Shown here in pieces: positions 1 to 5,991 of a stretch of 10,202 nt of DNA. Numbering within the stretch: position 1 is the stretch's first letter; every line of letters begins with the position of its first letter. Source of the stretch: Clostridia bacterium (GTDB lineage: Bacteria; Bacillota; Clostridia; Oscillospirales; CAG-272); the NCBI GenBank assembly GCA_017612495.1, contig JAGAFQ010000084.1, positions 1-10,202 of the forward strand. Direction: 5' to 3'. Made by a program: the position numbers and the translations under genes. The notes under the pieces are model-generated. The model saw nothing but the letters and a program-made list of their open reading frames with translations. It was not told where the DNA came from and did not search any database.

Positions 1-1
1 T

Positions 2-30
2 AAAAAGTCACGGCGGCGCCGTGACTTTTT
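2..30. terminator. Bidirectional intrinsic terminator after ktrA
   Basis: A perfect 13-bp inverted repeat (2-14 with 18-30) with a 3-nt loop. The inner part is GC-rich (GTCACGGC) and A/T runs flank both sides. It starts 8 nt beyond the ktrA stop codon, so on the minus strand it reads as a GC stem followed by a T run. Its symmetry means it could also stop plus-strand transcription arriving from the left. Confidence 0.93.
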
Positions 31-38
31 TGAAAATA

Positions 39-683
39 TCAAATTTCAAAAAGCTTTTGAAGCGATGCTTCGTCGCCCAAAACAAGCACCATATCTCCGA
101 TAAGAAAAGGCACGTTCGCATCAGGTGTCGTGATCTTTCCGTCTCTTTCGACGGCAATGACGTTCAAGTTGTATTTTCTTCTGATATCAAGTTCAAAAAG
201 AGTTTTATTCTGCCACGATTTCGGCAAAAGCACCTTGCCGATCTTGCAGTCGTCGCTGACCGAAATATAGTCGATAAGCTTATCTTCGTTGTAAATTATC
301 GCCGCTCTCTGCGCCGCATCCTTTTCGGGATAGATCGTCTTATCGGCACCTGCCATGTGCAAGAACTTGCTCTGAATATCCGATTCGCACTGTGAAATTA
401 TGAACTTTGCGCCGAAAGCCTTGAGATTTGACGTGATCTCGAGAGATGCCTGAAAGTCGCCGCCGACCGAAACGACACAAATATCATATTGCGAAACGCC
501 GAGCTGCGATACCGTGTTTTCGTTTCGGCAATCGCCGATCATGGCGTCATCAAAATCAGATGAGAGCGCGTTTATGACGTTTTCATCCGCGTCGATGAGT
601 CTTACCTCGCTTCCGAGCTCGACCATTTTATGAGCAAAATGTCTGCCGAATTCGCCGAGTCCTATTATGAGTACGTTTTTCAT
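39..683 (-). CDS. ktrA: KtrA/TrkA-type potassium channel regulatory subunit (RCK protein)
   Basis: Cytosolic gating subunit of a KtrAB-type K+ importer. By family knowledge it forms an octameric ring under the KtrB membrane subunit and responds to ATP/ADP, often also to c-di-AMP. The 214-residue protein has an N-terminal Rossmann fold with GLGEFG at residues 8-13 and the acidic end of the second strand (LIDAD, 29-33). An RCK_C-type domain follows from about residue 136. Length fits the KtrA family (about 220). I chose the ATG at 683 because GGAG lies 6 nt upstream; the open frame extends to a GTG at 716, but that part is not family-like and contains a small GCCGC/GCGGC hairpin (699-714). It follows ktrB by 69 nt with no terminator between them, so the two form an operon. 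Confidence 0.93.
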   Translation of the reverse strand: MKNVLIIGLGEFGRHFAHKMVELGSEVRLIDADENVINALSSDFDDAMIGDCRNENTVSQLGVSQYDICVVSVGGDFQASLEITSNLKAFGAKFIISQCESDIQSKFLHMAGADKTIYPEKDAAQRAAIIYNEDKLIDYISVSDDCKIGKVLLPKSWQNKTLFELDIRRKYNLNVIAVERDGKITTPDANVPFLIGDMVLVLGDEASLQKLFEI

Positions 684-752
684 ATTAAACTCCATTCCGC
701 CGCCATACTGCGGCACTTTTGTGCGTAAATGCGCAGGGATTATACTTTCACG

Positions 753-2093
753 CTAACCGACCATGATTTTTCCTTCCGGTAAAGATATATATTCTTTTTG
801 CCTTTTTGAGAAAATGAGTTCAAAGAACGCAAAGGCGCCGAGTCTGCCGATATACATAAGCAAAATCAAAACGATTTTTGAAGCCGCGCAAAGTGACGGG
901 GTAACATTCAAGGTAAGACCGACGGTCGCTATTGCCGAGATACATTCAAATACCGTTTTGTCAAACGCAAGAGGCTCGAAAAAGCCAATGAGTATCACCG
1001 CAATAGATGATAATAAGAGATAAGATAAGAATATCGCGCTCGAAAGCTCGACCGTCGCGGTGGGCACCTTTCTGCCGAGAAGCTTTGCCTCTTTTGCGCC
1101 GCGCGAAGAAGCGACGAGGTTAGAAAGCAACACGACAAAGGTCGAAACCTTGACGCCGCCCGCCGTCGAGCAGGAGTTGCCGCCGATGAACATCAAAACG
1201 ACACACAAAAACTGCGATGCGCCGCCAAAGCGTGTCATATCGACCGACATAAAGCCCGCCGTTCTCGGTGTCACCGCGCAAAAGACGGCATTCGCTATCT
1301 TCGATTTTAGGGGCATATCGGCAAAAGCGCCTGCCGTGCCCGCATCGGTGAATTCACAAATATAGAATATGACGGCGCCGCCGAGGATAAGCGCCGCGTT
1401 TGAGAGCAGCACGAGCTTTGAATAGAGGGTGTATTTTTTGAAATGTAAGCGCTTTTTGATAATATCCCACCATACCAAAAATCCGATGCCTCCCGACACG
1501 ATGATGGCGGAAATAATATATAATACCGCGGGGTCGTTTATGAAGGCGGAAAGCGAGCCCGTGCCGAAGACGTCAAAGCCGGCATTGCAAAACGCCGAGA
1601 TCGACGTGAAGATCGCAAAGTAAATTCCCTTTTTTCCGAAAAGGGGCACAAAGCGCCACATAAGCAAGAGCGCGCCGATGAGCTCAAATGAAAAAGTCAT
1701 TACGAAAACGCGCTTGATAAGCGGCACGGCATCGCCTATGCCGAAGCCGCCCTGTGCCGAAAAGAGAATGTTTTGGTCGTGAAGACCTATTCGTTTGCCG
1801 AAAAAGAGGTAGATAAGCGTTATCACCGTCATAAAGCCCAGACCGCCTATCTGTATCAGCGATATTATCGTTATCTGACCGAAAAGCGACCACGAAAGCG
1901 CCGTATCAAACGGCACAAGACCGGTCACGCAGGTCGCCGAAACAGAGGTGAAAAGGCAATCGACGTAAGAATAAGGCGCATCGCCCTTTTGCGCCGCGGG
2001 CAGCGATAAAAGCAAAGAGCCGAACAAAATCAGCACGGCATAACCCAAAAACAAAAACGCAACGATGGGCAAATGCCTTTTCTTTTTATTCAA
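753..2093 (-). CDS. ktrB: KtrB/TrkH-family potassium transporter membrane subunit
   Basis: Ion-conducting subunit of a Ktr K+ uptake system in the cytoplasmic membrane. The 446-residue protein shows the four quasi-repeated pore loops of the SKT superfamily: VTGL (56-59), NAGF (170-173), TAGF (278-281) and TVGL (390-393), whose glycines form the selectivity filter. The glycine/serine-rich gating loop GGNSCSTAGG lies at 304-313, and the conserved pore-facing arginine is probably R417 in MYIGRLG. Length and the short N-terminus fit KtrB better than the longer TrkH. The start is TTG at 2093: an in-frame TGA lies three codons upstream, and AGGAG sits 10 nt before it. ktrA follows, which fixes the pairing. 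No K+ or c-di-AMP riboswitch fits in the short leader. Confidence 0.94.
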   Translation of the reverse strand: MNKKKRHLPIVAFLFLGYAVLILFGSLLLSLPAAQKGDAPYSYVDCLFTSVSATCVTGLVPFDTALSWSLFGQITIISLIQIGGLGFMTVITLIYLFFGKRIGLHDQNILFSAQGGFGIGDAVPLIKRVFVMTFSFELIGALLLMWRFVPLFGKKGIYFAIFTSISAFCNAGFDVFGTGSLSAFINDPAVLYIISAIIVSGGIGFLVWWDIIKKRLHFKKYTLYSKLVLLSNAALILGGAVIFYICEFTDAGTAGAFADMPLKSKIANAVFCAVTPRTAGFMSVDMTRFGGASQFLCVVLMFIGGNSCSTAGGVKVSTFVVLLSNLVASSRGAKEAKLLGRKVPTATVELSSAIFLSYLLLSSIAVILIGFFEPLAFDKTVFECISAIATVGLTLNVTPSLCAASKIVLILLMYIGRLGAFAFFELIFSKRQKEYISLPEGKIMVG

Positions 2094-2138
2094 TGACCGT
2101 CATCTCCTTTTGCCGTATCGTCTGTGTAATATATCTGT

Positions 2139-2167
2139 ATTTTACCGCAAATTCGTAAAAATCTCAA
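2139..2167 (-). promoter_or_regulatory. Predicted sigma-A promoter of ktrBA
   Basis: On the minus strand, TTGAGA (2162-2167) is separated by exactly 17 nt from TAAAAT (2139-2144). This places the start of transcription near 2132, about 40 nt before the ktrB TTG. The promoter sits directly against the 3' end of the aldolase gene, where I see no terminator, so some read-through from upstream is also likely. Confidence 0.7.
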
Positions 2168-2170
2168 TAC

Positions 2171-3196
2171 TCACAACAGTTTTTCAAGTTCCGCGATATC
2201 GTCATCCGAGGTGCTCCACGACGTAACAAAGCGCACAACGGTATGCGTATCGTCATATTTTTCCCAAACCGAAAAAGCGGCTTTTTCAGAAAGAGATCTC
2301 ATTTTTTCGTTATCCATTATTACGAATTGCTGATTTGTCGGCGAATCTATATAGAATTCATATCCGTGCGAAGAAAAGGCCGAGTGCAGTCTCTTTGCCA
2401 TTGCGATCGCGTGACGGCCTATTTCAAAATACAGATCGTTTGTGAACAGCGCATCGAACTGCAAGCCCAAAAATCTGCCCTTGGCAAGCATCGCTCCGTG
2501 CTGTTTTACACGCGTATTGAAATGGGCGGGCATATTCGAGTGCGTAAATACGACCGCTTCGCCGCAAAAGGCACCGCATTTTGTGCCGCCGATATAGAAG
2601 ACGTCGCAAAGACTGCCGAGGTCTTCGATCTTAACGTCGGTTTTTTCGGCGCAAAGACCGTAGGCAAGACGCGCGCCGTCGATAAAGAAGCGCATATTGT
2701 GCTTTTGGCAGACCTCGTAAAGATCGGAAAGTTCTTTTTTCGTATAGAGCGTACCGTATTCCGTGGGATGCGAAACGTATACCATACCGGGAAAGACCAT
2801 ATGCTCATAGCTTGATTCGGAATAGAAATCGTCAACGTATTTTTCAACGTCTTCAGCGGAAATCTTGCCGTCTTTATGGCCGCAGGGCAAGACCTTGTGA
2901 CCGCAGAATTCAACGGCTCCCGCCTCGTGAGCGTTTATGTGTCCCGTCTTTGCGGCGATAACGCCCTCATAGGGGGCGCACATCGTGTCGATGACTACCT
3001 GATTTGTCTGCGTGCCGCCGACCAAAAAATAGATCTCGGCATCGGGGTTTTTGCATACCGCTTTTATTTTCATTTTCGCAAGATCGCAAAAATCGTCACA
3101 GCCGTAGCCCGTTTTCGGTATTCTGTTCGTGTCCATAAGACGCTTTAGCACCTTTTCGTGAGCACCCGTCGAATAGTCGTTTTCAAATGAGATCAT
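2171..3196 (-). CDS. ltaE: Threonine aldolase / beta-eliminating lyase family PLP enzyme
   Basis: A 341-residue fold-type I PLP enzyme of the threonine aldolase family. Family members cleave L-threonine or L-allo-threonine to glycine and acetaldehyde in the cytosol; the exact substrate cannot be read from sequence. The phosphate-binding start of a helix is GGTQTN (60-65). The ring-stacking histidine is probably H86 or H90 in GHINAHEAG. The aspartate that contacts the PLP nitrogen is D173 in FIDGARL, and the PLP lysine is K206 in YIGGTKCG. Length matches the family (about 340). The ATG at 3196 has AAGGA 9 nt upstream. It is the last gene of the unit that starts at the TRIC gene, 31 nt after the adenine-deaminase fragment. 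The family name is firm; the gene symbol is the usual one for the group. Confidence 0.88.
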   Translation of the reverse strand: MISFENDYSTGAHEKVLKRLMDTNRIPKTGYGCDDFCDLAKMKIKAVCKNPDAEIYFLVGGTQTNQVVIDTMCAPYEGVIAAKTGHINAHEAGAVEFCGHKVLPCGHKDGKISAEDVEKYVDDFYSESSYEHMVFPGMVYVSHPTEYGTLYTKKELSDLYEVCQKHNMRFFIDGARLAYGLCAEKTDVKIEDLGSLCDVFYIGGTKCGAFCGEAVVFTHSNMPAHFNTRVKQHGAMLAKGRFLGLQFDALFTNDLYFEIGRHAIAMAKRLHSAFSSHGYEFYIDSPTNQQFVIMDNEKMRSLSEKAAFSVWEKYDDTHTVVRFVTSWSTSDDDIAELEKLL

Positions 3197-3227
3197 ATTT
3201 TCTCGTCCTTATTTGTGTAATGTCTTT

Positions 3228-3620
3228 TTATTCCGCTGCCAGCGATACGGGGCAAAACGCGTCAACGTCGAAAAGTCCCTTTGTGGTGAGCTTTATATGC
3301 GGTATCACGGGCAGAGATACGAATGCCATATTCATAAACGGAGCGATGTTTTCGGGCACACCCAAGGCGTGAACGTATCCCCTTGTGTCTTCGCACATTT
3401 TTGCGACGTCCGAAACCTTTTTATCGCTCATAAGACCGCCAAGAGGCAAAGGCATTTCTTTGACCGCCTTGCCGTCTTTGACGATGACGTTTCCGCCGCC
3501 TATCTCTTTTAAGCGGTTTGCCGCTATCGCCATATCGCAGTCGTTTGTGCCGATAACGATGATGTTGTGCGAATCGTGTGAAACGGTATATAAAACCAGT
3601 CTTTGTGTTTCTAATCTCAT
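3228..3620 (-). CDS. Stand-alone adenine deaminase C-terminal domain (catalytic domain absent)
   Basis: The 130-residue product corresponds to the C-terminal part of adenine deaminase (Ade, about 570-600 residues): TVSHDSHNIIVIGTND (12-27), the glycine run GGG (41-43), PLPLGGLMSD (57-66) and the family-typical end FVSLPVIPHIKLTTKGLFDV (100-119). The metal-binding amidohydrolase barrel that deaminates adenine is missing. It cannot lie further upstream, because a TAA stop in the same frame sits five codons before the ATG and the CYTH gene ends only 28 nt away. The first residues MRLETQRLVL do not resemble Ade. The ribosome-binding site is weak (AGAAG-like). It is either a remnant of a deleted ade gene or a domain-only protein; the intact frame and conserved motifs argue against recent random decay. 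It is unlikely to deaminate adenine. Confidence 0.8.
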   Translation of the reverse strand: MRLETQRLVLYTVSHDSHNIIVIGTNDCDMAIAANRLKEIGGGNVIVKDGKAVKEMPLPLGGLMSDKKVSDVAKMCEDTRGYVHALGVPENIAPFMNMAFVSLPVIPHIKLTTKGLFDVDAFCPVSLAAE

Positions 3621-3648
3621 TTGCTTCTTCTGTTAAATCCGCTGTATA

Positions 3649-4128
3649 TTACAATTTAGCAAGGGACGCATTCGTATATCTTTCGTCGTGCGTCACTTCT
3701 TTTATTATCTTAATAAAAGTCGGAAATACTATTTCTTCGTCTTCTTTTGAAAGCTCCGTTTCCATAATGGCAACGTCCTGCCAAAAGGGATAAACGTCGA
3801 TTTCAAATACGTGCCCCGAAAACTCAAAGACAAATCTCGTCTTTTTGATGGGTTTTCTTGTCTTATCGGCATTTTTGATAAGAGAGTCATATTCTTCTTT
3901 TGAAATTTCCCTCTCGTTTTCGATGCGCGAAATATCGGTGATCTTCTTTTTCTCGGTATGGTAATATACGGTCTTGCCGTCATATCGGCGCGCTCTCACC
4001 CTTGCGCCCTCTTTTGCAAGATAGGTTTGCAAAATATCGCTTTTATAATATCCCTTTTGCGCCGATATAATATCGAGATCGGGATATTCTATCAAAAATT
4101 TTCTTTCGATCTCTATTCCGTTTCCCAT
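3649..4128 (-). CDS. CYTH-domain protein (triphosphate tunnel metalloenzyme family)
   Basis: A 159-residue member of the CYTH / triphosphate tunnel metalloenzyme superfamily, which includes class IV adenylate cyclases, thiamine triphosphatases and inorganic tripolyphosphatases. The signature ExExK is E6-I-E8-R-K10. Basic residues for the triphosphate follow in RVRARR (43-48) and K60-K62, and acidic metal-binding positions in FEIDVY (108-113) and METE (122-125). The ending, VTHDERYTNASLA, is typical of bacterial single-domain members. The substrate is unknown; tripolyphosphate hydrolysis is the commonest activity in such proteins. I placed the start at 4128 rather than 4152 because this ATG shares one base with the TAA of the preceding TRIC gene (TAATG), a translational-coupling arrangement, and the signature then starts at residue 6. 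Confidence 0.88.
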   Translation of the reverse strand: MGNGIEIERKFLIEYPDLDIISAQKGYYKSDILQTYLAKEGARVRARRYDGKTVYYHTEKKKITDISRIENEREISKEEYDSLIKNADKTRKPIKKTRFVFEFSGHVFEIDVYPFWQDVAIMETELSKEDEEIVFPTFIKIIKEVTHDERYTNASLAKL

Positions 4129-4733
4129 TATTCCGCCTTCGGCAAATGCCATTTGAATTTTGCCGCCAAAACTCTGAGTATCACGATGATGACAAGCCCC
4201 GAGATCATGGCGATCTTTCGCTCATAAGGATAAATTATCGCGCAGACCGATGCGCCTATGATGCTTGCCGCCGCGTAAAAATGGCGAACGAAGATCATCG
4301 GCTTTTCAAGAGCGAAAAGGTCGCGCAGAACGCCTCCGCCGACACCCGTCAAAACGCCCAAAAACACCTGCATAAAGAAATTTCCGTCAGACGCGGCGTC
4401 AAGTCCCAAAACGGTGAAGGTGCCGAGCCCTACGGCATCGCTGATGATGAGCCAAAAGTGATCGGTGTTGATGATTTTTCTGACCTTCGGTATAAAAACT
4501 ATCAGCGACACACCGATAGCGATCAGCGCATAAAGCGGATCTTGAAGCGCCGTCGGCGGATTTTTGCCGATCAAAACGTCGCGCAGCATACCTCCGCCCA
4601 CAGAGGTTGTCGTGCCGAGGATGATGACGCCCAGAATATCCATTTTATTTCTTGTAGCGACGATGGCACCCGATATGGCAAATGCGACCGTACCGATTAT
4701 TTCAAGAATATCATAAAAAAGTCCCAAAATCAC
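4128..4733 (-). CDS. TRIC-family (UPF0126) membrane cation channel protein
   Basis: A 201-residue integral membrane protein of the prokaryotic TRIC / UPF0126 group (relatives E. coli YadS, B. subtilis YvgT). By family knowledge these form trimeric K+/monovalent cation channels with seven helices per subunit. The internal duplication is visible: SVGGGMLRD (44-52) and GVGGGVLRD (130-138), each in a kinked helix of three transmembrane segments. Other hydrophobic helices fill the rest. The start is inferred as GTG at 4733, with GGA 8 nt before it; the open frame continues to 4835 but that part overlaps the promoter and two leader hairpins. It is the first gene of a unit with the CYTH gene (1-nt overlap). 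The K+ link to the ktr genes downstream is suggestive only. Confidence 0.87.
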   Translation of the reverse strand: MILGLFYDILEIIGTVAFAISGAIVATRNKMDILGVIILGTTTSVGGGMLRDVLIGKNPPTALQDPLYALIAIGVSLIVFIPKVRKIINTDHFWLIISDAVGLGTFTVLGLDAASDGNFFMQVFLGVLTGVGGGVLRDLFALEKPMIFVRHFYAAASIIGASVCAIIYPYERKIAMISGLVIIVILRVLAAKFKWHLPKAE

Positions 4734-4764
4734 ACCGTCTTTCCGAAAAGCACAGCATTTCGCG

Positions 4765-4797
4765 GCTCGGATAAGCCGAGCAGACGGGCGCTGCGCC
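4765..4797 (-). promoter_or_regulatory. Structured 5' leader of the TRIC gene (two palindromes)
   Basis: The transcript from the promoter at 4807-4835 would carry a roughly 65-nt leader. It contains a perfect 6-bp hairpin GCTCGG/CCGAGC with a 5-nt loop (4765-4781) and, nearer the 5' end, the palindrome GGCGC-N-GCGCC (4787-4797). The palindromes are seen directly; any regulatory role is inference. I do not recognise a known riboswitch class. Confidence 0.35.
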
Positions 4798-4806
4798 GTT
4801 TTTTGT

Positions 4807-4835
4807 ATTATATCATAAATGACAAGAATAAACAA
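4807..4835 (-). promoter_or_regulatory. Predicted sigma-A promoter of the TRIC-CYTH-adeC-ltaE unit
   Basis: Minus strand TTGTTT (4830-4835), exactly 17 nt, then the consensus TATAAT (4807-4812). Transcription should start near 4800. It lies in the gap between the acetyltransferase stop (4863) and the TRIC start, where I see no strong terminator for the acetyltransferase gene. Confidence 0.8.
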
Positions 4836-4862
4836 ATGTGTTTTTCAAAACGAAAATGCAAA

Positions 4863-5513
4863 TCAGCGTTTTACGAATTCATCCGCTTCCCTTTGCAAAA
4901 GGCGAAACACGTTCGCCACAAGAAAACCGTCGGCAATGGCGTGATTCATTCTGACGCTCACGGGCATCAAAAGTTTTCCGTTTTCCTCTTTGTATCTGCC
5001 CCAATTCACTATGGGTGCAAAGAACAAATATCCGTCGGGCAGTTCGATGTTCATCGCGTCATAAGAAAGCCACGAAATATACGAAGCATCGAACCAATTC
5101 GGATGATTTTGCATATCAAGCCCGTATTCACGTGTCGCTTTTGCGTCCTCGATATCCTTTGCGGCATTTTTGTAAAATAAATCATAGTCTTCGCAGTAAT
5201 ACGAATAAACGGGCGTGCAGGTCTCTGAATCCTCGTGGAAAATATACTGCGTCGGATTTATCGTATCATAACAAATAAGCTCATCCGTTTGCCACAAATA
5301 TCCCATTTTATAGTCGTCTCTCGAATTCAATACCTTTGATAAGATATAGAGAAAATTGATATAAAATTTAGTTCCCGTCGCTTTTGAATATTCCGCAAGC
5401 TTCGTTACGTCGATTTTTGCCGTCATCGAGACCGAGCATTTGCAATCCTCCGAAAAATGCCTGAACACGCCTTTTCGGTAATAAGTTTCTTTATCTATTT
5501 TTTTATAGTTCAT
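4863..5513 (-). CDS. Chloramphenicol acetyltransferase-family (CatA-like) O-acetyltransferase
   Basis: A 216-residue cytosolic acetyl-CoA-dependent acetyltransferase of the trimeric CAT fold; length matches CatA enzymes (about 210-220). The active-site segment is N190-H-A-I-A-D-G196: the catalytic histidine (H191) and structural aspartate (D195) of the HxxxDG motif are kept, but the residue before the histidine is Asn instead of the His found in classic resistance enzymes (HHAVCDG). The oxyanion/tetrahedral-intermediate serine is probably S150 in SWLSYD. FAPIVNWGRYKEENGKLLMP (165-184) also fits the fold. Start at 5513 is set by GGAG 6 nt upstream. Whether the substrate is chloramphenicol is unknown; many such proteins in Clostridia are untested. 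It is a single-gene unit with an unusual leader. Confidence 0.85.
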   Translation of the reverse strand: MNYKKIDKETYYRKGVFRHFSEDCKCSVSMTAKIDVTKLAEYSKATGTKFYINFLYILSKVLNSRDDYKMGYLWQTDELICYDTINPTQYIFHEDSETCTPVYSYYCEDYDLFYKNAAKDIEDAKATREYGLDMQNHPNWFDASYISWLSYDAMNIELPDGYLFFAPIVNWGRYKEENGKLLMPVSVRMNHAIADGFLVANVFRLLQREADEFVKR

Positions 5514-5548
5514 TAAAAACTCCATTCTGCCGACGAAAAGATTTTCAT
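5513..5548 (-). CDS. Possible 11-residue leader peptide overlapping the acetyltransferase start
   Basis: An ATG at 5548 opens a frame for MKIFSSAEWSF that ends in TAA at 5513-5515. The last A of this stop is the first base of the acetyltransferase ATG (TAATG), and the mini-ORF contains the GGAG of that gene. Ribosomes ending here could re-initiate, as in leader-controlled resistance genes. Against it: there is no Shine-Dalgarno sequence before the mini-ORF, and an ORF of 12 codons easily arises by chance. Only the overlap is directly seen. Confidence 0.25.
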   Translation of the reverse strand: MKIFSSAEWSF

Positions 5549-5557
5549 TAAAAATTC

Positions 5558-5593
5558 GGGGCCGTAAAGAAGTTTTTACTTTCTTACAACCCC
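5558..5593 (-). promoter_or_regulatory. Long leader hairpin between promoter and acetyltransferase (attenuator or terminator)
   Basis: A 16-bp stem (5558-5573 with 5578-5593) with a 4-nt AAAA loop. GGGG/CCCC closes the base, there are three G-T wobbles and one mismatch. On the minus strand it is followed by GAATTTTT, a weak terminator tail. It lies downstream of the predicted promoter (5615-5643) and upstream of the gene, so it is placed as a transcription attenuator. If that promoter is not used, it would be an ordinary terminator for the peptide gene at 5714-5941. Confidence 0.6.
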
Positions 5594-5614
5594 TTTTCGT
5601 TCAATTCTTTTATA

Positions 5615-5643
5615 AATATATGCTTTTTTATCGAAAAAAGCAA
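5615..5643 (-). promoter_or_regulatory. Predicted promoter of the acetyltransferase gene
   Basis: Minus strand TTGCTT (5638-5643), 17 nt, TATATT (5615-5620), in a strongly A/T-rich stretch. It would give a leader of about 95 nt containing the 5558-5593 hairpin. A/T-rich DNA yields such matches easily, so this is moderate evidence. Confidence 0.55.
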
Positions 5644-5653
5644 GAATGAAATC

Positions 5654-5697
5654 AAAACGGCATTAAAATGAATATCAAAATTCCCGCTCGCCGTTTT
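5654..5697 (-). terminator. Weak inverted repeat after the double-glycine peptide gene
   Basis: AAAACGGC (minus strand 5697-5690) pairs with GCCGTTTT (5661-5654) across a 28-nt spacer that can form a small inner GAAT/ATTC stem. It starts 16 nt after the peptide stop codon and ends in a T-containing tract (TTTTGATTT). It may be a weak terminator; the long loop makes this uncertain. Confidence 0.35.
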
Positions 5698-5713
5698 CTT
5701 GCGTTTTATATGA

Positions 5714-5941
5714 TTATTCATCCTCTTTCGGTGTGATCCAACGCACCGACATTCTGCTGCCTTTCTTAAACACGGCTTCTTTGCTGATTACATACTCGGG
5801 ATATATATCATAACTTTCCTCTTTGAGCCACTCAATGCCGCCGATAACTTCATTAAGCTCGTCTTCGGAAAGTTCCGAAAGCTTTTTATTGAGCGCTTTA
5901 ACTTCATCTTTTATTGCGCCTAATTCTTCCTTTGTTTTCAT
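5714..5941 (-). CDS. Small double-glycine-leader peptide (bacteriocin/RiPP-precursor-like)
   Basis: A 75-residue peptide. Residues 1-35 form a hydrophilic amphipathic leader (MKTKEELGAIKDEVKALNKK at 1-20, then LSELSEDELNEVIGG to 35). This ends in the Gly-Gly of class II bacteriocin and RiPP leaders, with the expected hydrophobic Leu/Val/Ile positions before the GG. Cleavage after G35 would free a 40-residue, Tyr/Trp/charge-rich product without cysteine, so it cannot be a lanthionine or sactipeptide of the usual kind. GG-leader peptides are exported and cut by C39-peptidase ABC transporters; none is in this window, nor any modifying enzyme. The ATG has AGGG 8 nt upstream. Its promoter, palindrome and possible terminator make it a single-gene unit. 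The leader class is well supported; the role is unknown. Confidence 0.78.
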   Translation of the reverse strand: MKTKEELGAIKDEVKALNKKLSELSEDELNEVIGGIEWLKEESYDIYPEYVISKEAVFKKGSRMSVRWITPKEDE

Positions 5942-5991
5942 ATCATTTTCCCTTTCAAAAATCGATCATATTCAGCCGTCCTTATAACTGT

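Noticed and set aside
2094..2170. Potassium or c-di-AMP riboswitch before ktrB
   Set aside because: The transcript leader is only about 40 nt and has no matching structure; only a plain promoter is seen.
2243..2815. Plus-strand open frame of 190 codons
   Set aside because: Antisense shadow of the threonine aldolase gene, whose minus-strand frame has all PLP motifs.
4787..4803. Plus-strand terminator (GGCGC palindrome followed by T run)
   Set aside because: No plus-strand gene precedes it, and the sequence lies in the leader just downstream of a convincing minus-strand promoter.
4734..4835. N-terminal extension of the TRIC gene to 4835
   Set aside because: It would start within the promoter elements, translate the structured leader into a non-membrane, basic segment, and exceed the usual family length; GTG 4733 has a fitting ribosome-binding site.
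4836..4862. Terminator of the acetyltransferase gene
   Set aside because: Only a TTTTC/GAAAA stem is possible, too weak and AT-only to call; read-through into the TRIC unit may occur.
4146..5180. Long plus-strand open frame of 344 codons
   Set aside because: It runs antisense across the TRIC and acetyltransferase genes and the promoter between them, is rich in Arg/His/Lys/Asp of shadow type, has no ribosome-binding site, and resembles no family.
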